Shown here: positions 6,251 to 13,068 of the stretch, in pieces
How positions within the stretch are numbered: the stretch's first letter is position 1
Layout of the letters: each line of letters starts with the position of its first letter
Assembly: GCA_964651495.1 (NCBI GenBank)
Contig: CAZYWP010000060.1
Location: forward strand, 1-18,088
Source: CAZNVB01 sp964651495
GTDB lineage: Bacteria; Acidobacteriota; Aminicenantia; Aminicenantales; UBA8522
Direction: 5' to 3'
DNA length: 18,088 bases
Made by a program: the position numbers and the translations under genes
The notes under the pieces: generated by a model
What the model was told of the DNA's origin: nothing
Seen by the model: the letters and a program-made list of their open reading frames with translations, nothing else
Database searches by the model: none

Positions 6251-8079
6251 TGATTAGACGGGACGCCTTGAAAAAAATCGCCGCTCGACTGCGGATCCAT
6301 TCGCTGCGCATGACCACCGCCGCCGGCTCCGGTCATCCGACGACCTGCCTGTCCATGGCCGACTTGGCGGCCTGCCTCTTTTTCAGCGAGATGAGGTACA
6401 ACATCCGGGATGCGGGAGACTGGGGGAACGATGAGTTCGTCCTTTCCAAGGGGCATGCCGCGCCCATTCTCTGGGCCGCCTACGCCGAGGCGGGGATCAT
6501 CGCCCCGCGCCGCCTCGCCGACCTGCGCCAAATCACCTCCGACCTCGAAGGCCATCCGACACCGCGGATGAAGTGGGTCAAGGCGGCCACCGGTTCTTTG
6601 GGACAGGGGCTCTCGGTCGGGGTCGGGCTGGCCCTGGCTCAGAAGCTGGCCCATTCCCCGGCCCGGACGTTTGTCGTCCTAGGCGACGGGGAGTGCGCCG
6701 AGGGCGCCGTCTGGGAGGCGGCTAACGCCGCCGTCTATCTCGGCCTGGACAACCTCGTCGCCATCGTCGATATCAACAGGCTGGGCCAGTCGGACCCGAC
6801 CATGCACGGCCATGATATCGGCGCCTATGCCCGCAAGTTCAGGGCCTTCGGCTGGAACGTCCATCGCCTCGACGGCCACGATATCCAGGCTATTCTCGGT
6901 GTTTTCGACCGCATCCGGAAGGCCGGCGGCCCGGCGGTCTTGCTGGCCAGGACGATCAAGGGAAAAGGAGTCTCTTTTATAGAAGACAGAAACGGCTGGC
7001 ACGGCAAGCCTTTGAAGCCGGAAGAGCTCGACCGGGCGCTGTCCGAGGTCGGCCCGATGCCCCGGATCGAGGCCGCGAAATACGTCCGTCCGCCGCGGAA
7101 AGCGCCACAGCCCCGCTGGAGGGAGAAACTCACTTTAGAGCGGACGGCCTATGCCGCGCCGACAGCTACACGTTTGGCCTACGGAATTGCCCTGCAGAAA
7201 CTCGGCCAGGCCAACGACCGGGTGGTCGCGCTCGACGGCGATGTCAAGAATTCGACCTACACGGAGAGATTTTTTGCCTCCTTTCCCGGGAGATCCTTCC
7301 AATCTTTTATCGCCGAGCAAAACATGGCCGGAATGGCCATCGGCCTGTCGGCCAAAGGATTCATGCCTTTCATCGCCACTTTCGCGGCTTTCCTCAGCCG
7401 GGCTCACGACCAGATCCGGATGGCGGCCTACTCGTTCTCCAACATCAAATTCTGCGGGTCCCATGTCGGGGTCAGTATCGGAGAGGACGGCCCCTCCCAG
7501 ATGGGACTGGAGGACCTGGCCATCTTCCGGCCGATTCCCGGCTGTGTTGTACTCTATCCCTGTGATGCGCCTTCGACAGAGGCCTGTGTAGAGGCGATGG
7601 CCGGTCACAGAGGATTATCCTACCTCCGGACGACCCGGCCGGCCACTCCCGTCCTCTATTCGCCGGAGGAGCGATTTCCGATCGGAGGGTCGAAGACCCT
7701 GCGAAAAGGGGAGGGGGATGCCGTGACGGTCATCGCCGCCGGGATCACAGTGTTCGAAGCCTTGAAAGCCGGCGAAGAGCTGAAAAAGGAGAATATCGGG
7801 CTGCGGGTGATCGACGCCTATTCCATCCAGCCGCTGGACCGGGAGGGCATCGCCCGCGAAGTGGCTGAAACGGGCGGCCGGGCCATTGTCGTCGAGGATC
7901 ATTTCCCCGGCGGCGGGCTGGGCGAGGCGGTGGCTTCAGCGCTGGCCGGAGGGGCCAGGCTGACCCACCTCTGTGTCAAGGATCTTCCTCGTTCGGGAAA
8001 ACCGGCCGAGCTTATGGAGGCCTACGGCATCAGCGCTTCGCATATCATCCGGGCCGCGAAAGACCTGTTGCGCGGCTGA
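6250..8079 (+). CDS. tkt: transketolase, animal-type single chain
   Basis: Thiamine-diphosphate-dependent transketolase of the non-oxidative pentose phosphate pathway, moving two-carbon ketol units between ketose and aldose phosphates in the cytosol. Start at ATG 6250 (609 residues), eight bases after AGGAAAGGA; the TTG immediately upstream is less likely. The N-terminal diphosphate-binding domain has GSGHPT near 27, SKGHAAP near 67, GSLGQGLSVGVG near 116 and the ThDP motif GDGECAEGAVWEA at 145-157, continuing to VDINRLGQS. The Pyr domain has the catalytic glutamate in FIAEQNMAGMAIG (E356), then FAAFLSRAHDQIRMAA and SIGEDGPSQMGLEDLA. A C-terminal transketolase domain completes it. About 610 residues and these motifs match the vertebrate TKT type better than the longer E. 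coli TktA type. It is not DXS, because the pattern around the catalytic Glu is that of TKT. Confidence 0.94.
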   Translation: MIRRDALKKIAARLRIHSLRMTTAAGSGHPTTCLSMADLAACLFFSEMRYNIRDAGDWGNDEFVLSKGHAAPILWAAYAEAGIIAPRRLADLRQITSDLEGHPTPRMKWVKAATGSLGQGLSVGVGLALAQKLAHSPARTFVVLGDGECAEGAVWEAANAAVYLGLDNLVAIVDINRLGQSDPTMHGHDIGAYARKFRAFGWNVHRLDGHDIQAILGVFDRIRKAGGPAVLLARTIKGKGVSFIEDRNGWHGKPLKPEELDRALSEVGPMPRIEAAKYVRPPRKAPQPRWREKLTLERTAYAAPTATRLAYGIALQKLGQANDRVVALDGDVKNSTYTERFFASFPGRSFQSFIAEQNMAGMAIGLSAKGFMPFIATFAAFLSRAHDQIRMAAYSFSNIKFCGSHVGVSIGEDGPSQMGLEDLAIFRPIPGCVVLYPCDAPSTEACVEAMAGHRGLSYLRTTRPATPVLYSPEERFPIGGSKTLRKGEGDAVTVIAAGITVFEALKAGEELKKENIGLRVIDAYSIQPLDREGIAREVAETGGRAIVVEDHFPGGGLGEAVASALAGGARLTHLCVKDLPRSGKPAELMEAYGISASHIIRAAKDLLRG

Positions 8080-8172
8080 TGGAATCTGCGAACTCATCAT
8101 CCGGCAAGGATTCGCCTTTTCTTTCCCCGCCAACTCGCGCTTCTTTAGACTCCTTACTCTCCTTGTTTTGGT

Positions 8173-8201
8173 TTGACATGCCGCCGCGGGTTGGGTTATA
8201 T
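8173..8201 (+). promoter_or_regulatory. strong predicted sigma-70 promoter of the FAD oxidase
   Basis: A perfect -35 TTGACA (8173-8178) is followed after 17 bp by TTATAT (8196-8201), or after 18 bp by TATATA. The predicted start is near 8208. The promoter lies inside the longest possible reading frame of the oxidase, which argues that translation begins further downstream. Confidence 0.6.
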
Positions 8202-8211
8202 AACCTGGGAA

Positions 8212-9642
8212 TTGAGAGTCCCCGCGTTCAGCCTAGTCAACCGTGATATTCTCAACCGGCTGACAGACCTGGTCGGGCCCGCCCAGGTCATCGCCGACCC
8301 GGAAAAGATGCTCGATTACAGCCATGACGAGTTCTCGCTCCAGGAGATCCGGCGGATGCCGGAGGTGGTGGTCAAGCCGGAACGGACGGAGCAGGTGGCG
8401 GCGATACTCAGGCTAGCCGATGAAAAAAATGTCCCGGTGACTCCGCGGGGCGGAGGCACCGGCCTCTGCGGCGGATGCGTGCCCTCCTTCGGCGGGATCG
8501 TCCTCTCGCTGGAGAGGATGAACCGGGTCATCGAGATCGACCGGAATAATCAGATGGCGGTGGCCGAGCCCGGCGTCACCCTGCTCGATTTCGGCCGGGC
8601 GGTCGAGGAGGCCGGCCTGTCTTTCCCCCCGCACCCCGGCGACGAAAGCGCCATGCTCGGCGGCCTCATCGCCACCAACGCCGGCGGCAGCCGCGCTGTT
8701 AAATACGGAGGCATCCGCAATTATGTCCGGGGCCTGGAGGCCGTCCTGCCTCGGGGCGGTGTGATCCAGCTGGGCGGCAAACTGATGAAGAGCAGCACCG
8801 GATACAGCCTCCTACACCTGATGATCGGGTCGGAGGGCACGCTGGGCGTGTTTACCAGGGCGACGATCCAGCTCCTCCAGGCTCCCCGGCTTACGCGTTA
8901 TCTGGTCGTCCCGTTCGGCGACATCGAAAACGCCATCGAATCCGTGCCCCTGCTGATGGGACGCCGGATCGTGCCCCTGGCCGTCGAGTTCGTCGAGCGG
9001 GAAGTCATCCGTATCACCGAAGACTATCTCCACAAAAGGTGGCCCGCCACAGAGGGCCGGACTGATCTGCTTGTCATCCTCGACGCTTCGAGCGAGGAGG
9101 AGATGGAACGGAATAGCCAGGTCGTCGCGGAAGCCTGTCTGGAGAAAGGGGCGATCGACGTCTTCATCGCCGACACCCCGGCAAAACAGGCGCTGGTTCT
9201 CGAGATTCGCAGCAATATCTACGAGGCCCTCAAGTCGCAGACCATCGAGATCCTGGACATCTCCATCCCGCGGGCTGAGATCCCCGGGCATGTCCGCCGC
9301 ATCCGCGAGGTTTCGGAGAAACACGACATCTGGCTTCCGACCTTCGGGCACGCGGCCGACGGGAACGTCCACACCCACATCATGAGCGCCCGCTATGAGG
9401 AGGGGAGGATGATCGCGGTCCCGGAAGAGGAATGGCGGGCCAAGGTCGACCGCGTCCGGGCGGAGCTCTATGCTGACGGCCGGAGCAGGGGAGGTGTGAT
9501 CTCGGGCGAACACGGCATCGGCCTGGTCAAAAAGCCGTTTCTTTCCCTTGCCCTGGACGACGTCCAGATCGAATTGATGAGAGGCATCAAACGTCTTTTC
9601 GACCCCGGCGGCATCCTCAACCCGGGGAAGATATTCGATTGA
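8212..9642 (+). CDS. FAD-linked oxidase, GlcD / D-lactate dehydrogenase family
   Basis: Flavoprotein of the PCMH-type FAD family that oxidises 2-hydroxy acids such as glycolate or D-lactate. The open frame extends to TTG 8173, but that region is the promoter. TTG 8212 gives 476 residues, the family's usual size, though no good Shine-Dalgarno precedes it and the start remains uncertain. Numbered from 8212, the FAD domain shows PRGGGTGLCGG (78-88), HPGDESAMLGGLIATNAGG (141-159) and IGSEGTLGVFT (205-215). The C-terminal FAD-oxidase domain shows FGHAADGNVHTH (H380 and H387, metal or substrate site) and SGEHGIGLVKK (431-441), ending FDPGGILNPGKIFD. There is no iron-sulfur domain and no glcE or glcF next to it, so the electron acceptor (perhaps an electron transfer flavoprotein or quinone) is unknown. 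The exact substrate cannot be told. Confidence 0.88.
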   Translation: MRVPAFSLVNRDILNRLTDLVGPAQVIADPEKMLDYSHDEFSLQEIRRMPEVVVKPERTEQVAAILRLADEKNVPVTPRGGGTGLCGGCVPSFGGIVLSLERMNRVIEIDRNNQMAVAEPGVTLLDFGRAVEEAGLSFPPHPGDESAMLGGLIATNAGGSRAVKYGGIRNYVRGLEAVLPRGGVIQLGGKLMKSSTGYSLLHLMIGSEGTLGVFTRATIQLLQAPRLTRYLVVPFGDIENAIESVPLLMGRRIVPLAVEFVEREVIRITEDYLHKRWPATEGRTDLLVILDASSEEEMERNSQVVAEACLEKGAIDVFIADTPAKQALVLEIRSNIYEALKSQTIEILDISIPRAEIPGHVRRIREVSEKHDIWLPTFGHAADGNVHTHIMSARYEEGRMIAVPEEEWRAKVDRVRAELYADGRSRGGVISGEHGIGLVKKPFLSLALDDVQIELMRGIKRLFDPGGILNPGKIFD

Positions 9643-9663
9643 AGAGGATGAATGCTTTTTGCC

Positions 9664-9688
9664 CGGGCATGGACAGGGCCCGTTCTTT
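9664..9688 (+). terminator. weak terminator-like hairpin after the oxidase gene
   Basis: CGGGC (9664-9668) pairs with GCCCG (9678-9682), followed by TTCTTT. The stem is only five base pairs, so this is tentative. It would separate the oxidase from the epimerase-like gene, which starts 111 bp after the oxidase stop. Confidence 0.3.
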
Positions 9689-9753
9689 GCGTTATTCTAT
9701 CCCTGGCCTTTGTTGAATGACACACGGGAAAGAAATCAACCCCTGAATCGGAC

Positions 9754-10857
9754 ATGAAGATCCTGATCATCGGAGGGACGCGCTTTTTCGGCTATCATCT
9801 GGCCAAGCGTCTCATCGCCGACGATCATCAGGTCTCCCTTTACACCCGCGGCCAGACGCCCGATGATTTCGGCAGCCGGGTCCGGCGCATCCGCGGCGAC
9901 CGCGGCGACCGCCGGGATTTCTTCGCCAAGCTGAGCGGAGAGCAGTACGATGTGGTCATCGATATGATCGCCTATGAGGCTGAGGACAGCCGCTCGGCCG
10001 TCGAGACTTTTGCCGGACGCGTCGGCCAGTTCCTCCACATCAGCACGGGCTCTGTCTACATCATCACCAAGGATTTCCCCTGCCCTCTCAGGGAAGATGA
10101 CTTTGACCGCGAAGTCATCCCCCGGCCCAATGAAGACGACGAGTGGTGGCTCTACGGCAGCCATAAGAGAGAATGTGAGGAAGTCCTGCGCCAGGCCTAC
10201 GAAACCGACGGATTTCCCGTGACCATCCTTCGTCTGCCGATCGTCTTCGGAGAAAGAGATTACACCCTCCGCGCCTATTCCTATTTCCTGCGGCTCGAGG
10301 ATGGCCGCCCTTTGATCCTGCCGGACAGCGGGCTCAACGTGTTCACCCATATCTACCAGGGGGACGCGGTTCGGACCGTCGCCGCGAACCTGCTCAACAC
10401 CGCCGCCATCGGCCAGGCCTATAACTTAGCCCAGGCTGAGATTATGACGCTGCGGGGCTTTGTCCTGGCCGCGGCGCGGATCATGGGCCGGGAACCGGAA
10501 CTGGTGGACATCCCCTGGGCGGTGCTCAAAGCCTCGGAACTGGGGACGTCGTTCTCACCGCTGTTCACGCGGCGGCCCTTTGTCCTGGTGACCGAAAAGG
10601 CCCGGCGGGACCTCGGTTTCACTTCGACCCCCCTGGCCGCCTGGCTCGAGAAGACCATCCGCTGGTTCAAGGAAGAATACCGCGGAGGCCCTCCGGAGAA
10701 TTTCCGACTTCGCGATCGAGAGGTCGGGTTTGCCGCCCGCTATCGGCGGGCCGTCGAGTCGGTCACTGACCGGCAAGGAGGCGAAGCGGGCGGCGGCCGG
10801 TATTCAAGCCCAGGGTTTGACGACCTTATTGATAAGGGAATTACCAAATCTCGATAA
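9754..10857 (+). CDS. NAD-dependent epimerase/dehydratase-like SDR protein
   Basis: A 367-residue extended-type short-chain dehydrogenase/reductase with an N-terminal Rossmann fold. KILIIGGTRFFGYHLAKRL supplies the nucleotide-binding glycine motif (residues 7-13). ISTGSVYI near 97-103 supplies the active-site serine region. WWLYGSHKREC gives the catalytic pair Y134/K138. The substrate half includes LPIVFGERDY, NVFTHIYQGD and a C-terminal LEKTIRWFKEEY typical of the family. Such proteins act on nucleotide sugars (epimerisation, dehydration or reduction), but some close relatives are chloroplast or ribosome-associated proteins without a known reaction, so no substrate is claimed. The tail after about residue 315 is polar and may be disordered. 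The ACT gene follows after ten bases, so the two are probably one transcript. Confidence 0.82.
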   Translation: MKILIIGGTRFFGYHLAKRLIADDHQVSLYTRGQTPDDFGSRVRRIRGDRGDRRDFFAKLSGEQYDVVIDMIAYEAEDSRSAVETFAGRVGQFLHISTGSVYIITKDFPCPLREDDFDREVIPRPNEDDEWWLYGSHKRECEEVLRQAYETDGFPVTILRLPIVFGERDYTLRAYSYFLRLEDGRPLILPDSGLNVFTHIYQGDAVRTVAANLLNTAAIGQAYNLAQAEIMTLRGFVLAAARIMGREPELVDIPWAVLKASELGTSFSPLFTRRPFVLVTEKARRDLGFTSTPLAAWLEKTIRWFKEEYRGGPPENFRLRDREVGFAARYRRAVESVTDRQGGEAGGGRYSSPGFDDLIDKGITKSR

Positions 10858-10867
10858 CGGGGGAATT

Positions 10868-11248
10868 ATGGAAAGAATCACCGAAATCTTTGTCATCCTG
10901 GAGAATCGCCCCTCGACTCTCGGCGAACTCTGCAGCCACCTGGCCGAGAACGACATCAACATCGAAGCGATCGGTGTTTTCCAGGACACGGCCAAGCTCT
11001 ACGTCAAGAACGTCAGCAAGGCGGTCAAGCTCCTCAACAAGCTGAATTACACCACGGAGCTCCGGGACGTCATCAAGATCGACCTGGAAAACAGGTCCGG
11101 TTCACTGGCGGAAGTGACGACCAAGCTGGGGAACAAAGGGATCAACATCGAATACTGCTACGGGACGCTGAGTCACAAGGGGGGCGCCTCGATCATCCTT
11201 GATGTCTCTGATATCGAGAAAGCAACCGCCCTTTTAGGCGGGGAATAA
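10868..11248 (+). CDS. tandem ACT-domain protein
   Basis: A 126-residue protein made of two ACT domains, small beta-alpha-beta-beta-alpha-beta modules that usually bind amino acids or other small ligands. Domain 1 spans about 4-66, with VILENRPSTLGELCSHL before NINIEAIGVF-type strands. Domain 2 spans about 68-126, with DLENRSGSLAEVTTKL then GINIEYCYGTL. The matching ENRPSTL and ENRSGSL turns are the expected ligand loops. The start at 10868 is set by GGGGG (10859-10863) four bases upstream, and domain 1 begins directly after it. It stands alone rather than fused to an enzyme, so it is probably an allosteric sensor or regulator. It lies ten bases behind the epimerase-like gene and ends four bases from the convergent receiver gene. 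Confidence 0.85.
   Translation: MERITEIFVILENRPSTLGELCSHLAENDINIEAIGVFQDTAKLYVKNVSKAVKLLNKLNYTTELRDVIKIDLENRSGSLAEVTTKLGNKGINIEYCYGTLSHKGGASIILDVSDIEKATALLGGE
11226..11241. terminator. possible shared hairpin between convergent genes
   Basis: CCGCC (11226-11230) and GGCGG (11237-11241) form a stem over the loop CTTTTA in the last codons of the ACT gene. On the minus strand it lies shortly after the receiver-gene stop and is followed by TTGCTTTC. On the plus strand the T run (11259 onward) comes about 17 bases later. It could serve both transcripts weakly. Confidence 0.3.
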
Positions 11249-11252
11249 TAGG

Positions 11253-12014
11253 TCAATCTTTTTTTGGCGGCAGAGCGCCCAGCAAGGTCTGGAGCAGGGA
11301 GCCGTAATTCACCGGCTTTTGGATGAATCTTTCCAGGTTGGCCATGTTCGGGTCCAACCGTCCCATGACGGATTCGGGCGCCAGGATAAAAAGCGGGATG
11401 GCCCTCAGGCGCTCATCCTGGCTCACCACCTTAATGCTGGCATGGGAATCCTCATGCGAAGTCGTGAAATCGAGAAGAATGATGTCCGGAGATGCTTCTT
11501 CGGCCGCCCGCAGCCCCTCTTTGGCGCTGGATGAGTAGATGACTTCGTAGCCCGCCAGCTTCAGCCTGGCCTCCGCTTCATCGACGAAATTGAGGTCCCG
11601 GTCGATAATCAGGACTTTTGCCGGCTTTTTTTTATTTTCTTCCGCGCCCTCGATGGCGCTGCGCACCATTTCGAGAAGGGCCCCCGGGTTGTAGGGCTTG
11701 GTGAGGAAATACTTGGCCCCTTTTTCCATGGCCAGGATCTCGTCGGCTTGGCCGGTCCTCGCCGTGAGGTAAATCAGAGGGATGGACCAGGTCACGGTGG
11801 ATTTTTTCAGGATGTCGCAGACCATGTGCCCGTCCAGGCCCGGCATCATGATGTCGAGAATGATCAGGTCGGGCTTCTCCTTGCGGGCAACCTGAATCCC
11901 CTTGATCCCGTCCTCAGCGACCAGGACCTCGTAGTCTTCGATCTGAAGCCGGGACCGCAGCATTTTAACGAAATCCATCTCGTCGTCGATGATCAAGATC
12001 CGATTTTTCGGCAT
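11253..12014 (-). CDS. double-receiver response regulator without output domain
   Basis: A 253-residue protein consisting of two CheY-like receiver domains and nothing else recognisable. REC1 (about 5-120) is complete: acidic pair D10-D11, phospho-acceptor D54 in LIILDIMMPGLDG, T84 in YLTAR and K106 in LTKPYNP. REC2 (about 133-248) has D138/D140 in LIIDRD, acceptor D182 in IILLDFTTSHED and K233 in QKPVNYG, but Ala212 (FILAP) replaces the conserved Thr/Ser. No DNA-binding, enzymatic or RNA-binding output is present, so it likely relays phosphate or acts by protein contact. It is downstream of the kinase and the other double-receiver gene on the same strand, 62 bp from the latter, and has a promoter of its own. 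Confidence 0.9.
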   Translation of the reverse strand: MPKNRILIIDDEMDFVKMLRSRLQIEDYEVLVAEDGIKGIQVARKEKPDLIILDIMMPGLDGHMVCDILKKSTVTWSIPLIYLTARTGQADEILAMEKGAKYFLTKPYNPGALLEMVRSAIEGAEENKKKPAKVLIIDRDLNFVDEAEARLKLAGYEVIYSSSAKEGLRAAEEASPDIILLDFTTSHEDSHASIKVVSQDERLRAIPLFILAPESVMGRLDPNMANLERFIQKPVNYGSLLQTLLGALPPKKD

Positions 12015-12038
12015 GCCTGCCTATTCCCTTTAGTCCCT

Positions 12039-12067
12039 ATAATAAATCAAACTCTCCGCCCGGGCAA
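12039..12067 (-). promoter_or_regulatory. predicted internal promoter of the second double-receiver gene
   Basis: On the minus strand TTGCCC (12067 to 12062, 4/6) and TATTAT (12044 to 12039, 5/6) lie exactly 17 bp apart in the 62-bp gap between the two receiver genes. The start would be near 12032 and the AAAGGGA-like ribosome site lies about ten bases before the ATG at 12014. The gene may therefore be expressed apart from the kinase. Confidence 0.5.
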
Positions 12068-12076
12068 GGGGCCGCA

Positions 12077-13066
12077 TTATGGGCCGACGATGGATTCGAT
12101 GATGTAGAGGAGGTCTTCAGGCTCGACAGGTTTGGCGATGAACCCCTGGGCTCCGAGATCCCTGGCCTTGTCCTCGAGCTTCCTGGCGGAGAGGAGGCTG
12201 GACATGATGAAGACCGCGGTGGGGGCTGTTTCGGGCGCCTTGCGCAGGTTCGTCAGCACGGTCTCACCCCCGCCGCCGGGCAGGAGCAGGTTAAGGAGGA
12301 TCAGGTCGGGCCTTCGCTCGAAGGCCTGTTTTAGACCGCTCACTCCGTCGAGAGCGACATTCACGTCATAGCCGTGCCCGGCCAGGTGTTCGATGGCTCT
12401 CCGGGCAAAGACAGTATCGTCGTCGATGATCAGGATGGACTTCGTCCGGGCCGTTGACATCGCCCTCTCCCGCTCCGGTTCGGCGGCGGATTCCCTTTTT
12501 TCCGCCGCCAGCTTCAGACCCGACAGAGCTCCCTGGATCATCTCATCGATGTTCTGTTTCAGCCGGGGTTCCCTGAGGACGGGCTTTTTGACCTTTTTCT
12601 TGAACTCGGACTCGATTTGTCTGAGCTCGTCCTGGTAGGTCCCGGCCGTTTCGGCGGCCGGCCTCGGTTTTCCCCCTTTCTCCTTTTTTTCCTGTCGGCC
12701 TTCGATTTTGACGTGCTTTTCGATCGTCTTGAACAGCTCGCGCGGGTCATACGGCTTCCGGACGTAGGCGACGATTCCCTCCTGCAAACAGGCCTTCACG
12801 AAATCGGGTGACCCGACCGCGGAGAGGGCGACGACCGGAATAGCCTTTGTCTCGGCCGCCCGCTTCAATTTGATCGTCGCATCGAGCCCGTGCATATCCG
12901 GCAGGATCATGTCCATGAGGATCAGGTGGGGTTTTTCCTGCCTGGCGACGTCGATTCCATCTTTGCCCTTGCTTACGGAAATGACCCGGTATCCCCGGGC
13001 CTCCAGGCGCAGCTTAATCAGCTTGTTCTGGTCGGGTTCATCCTCGATGACCAGAATCGTCGCCAT
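12077..13066 (-). CDS. double-receiver response regulator, second domain lacking acceptor Asp
   Basis: A 329-residue protein with two receiver domains joined by a charged linker. REC1 (1-118) is canonical: E8-D9 in VIEDE, acceptor D52 in LILMDMILPDMHG, S82 in ALSAVG and K104 in VRKPYDP. The linker (about 120-207) is rich in Lys and Glu, likely partly coiled. REC2 (208-329) keeps the acidic triplet D215-D217 (LIIDDD), S289/S290 (FIMSS) and K312 (IAKPVEP), but the acceptor position is Asn259 in LILLNLLLPGG (codon AAC), so it should not be phosphorylated in the usual way. No output domain follows. The ATG is two bases after the kinase stop, with GGAG inside the kinase 3' end, so the two are translationally linked and are probable partners. 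An internal Met203 before REC2 marks a likely fusion joint. Confidence 0.9.
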   Translation of the reverse strand: MATILVIEDEPDQNKLIKLRLEARGYRVISVSKGKDGIDVARQEKPHLILMDMILPDMHGLDATIKLKRAAETKAIPVVALSAVGSPDFVKACLQEGIVAYVRKPYDPRELFKTIEKHVKIEGRQEKKEKGGKPRPAAETAGTYQDELRQIESEFKKKVKKPVLREPRLKQNIDEMIQGALSGLKLAAEKRESAAEPERERAMSTARTKSILIIDDDTVFARRAIEHLAGHGYDVNVALDGVSGLKQAFERRPDLILLNLLLPGGGGETVLTNLRKAPETAPTAVFIMSSLLSARKLEDKARDLGAQGFIAKPVEPEDLLYIIESIVGP

Positions 13067-13068
13067 GG

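Noticed and set aside
6250..8079. 1-deoxy-D-xylulose-5-phosphate synthase instead of transketolase
   Set aside because: The GDGECAEGAVWEA and AEQNM contexts and the SIGEDGPSQ motif match transketolase.
9754..10857. Assigning galE or another specific sugar epimerase name
   Set aside because: The SDR motifs are clear, but the substrate-determining part does not point to one reaction.
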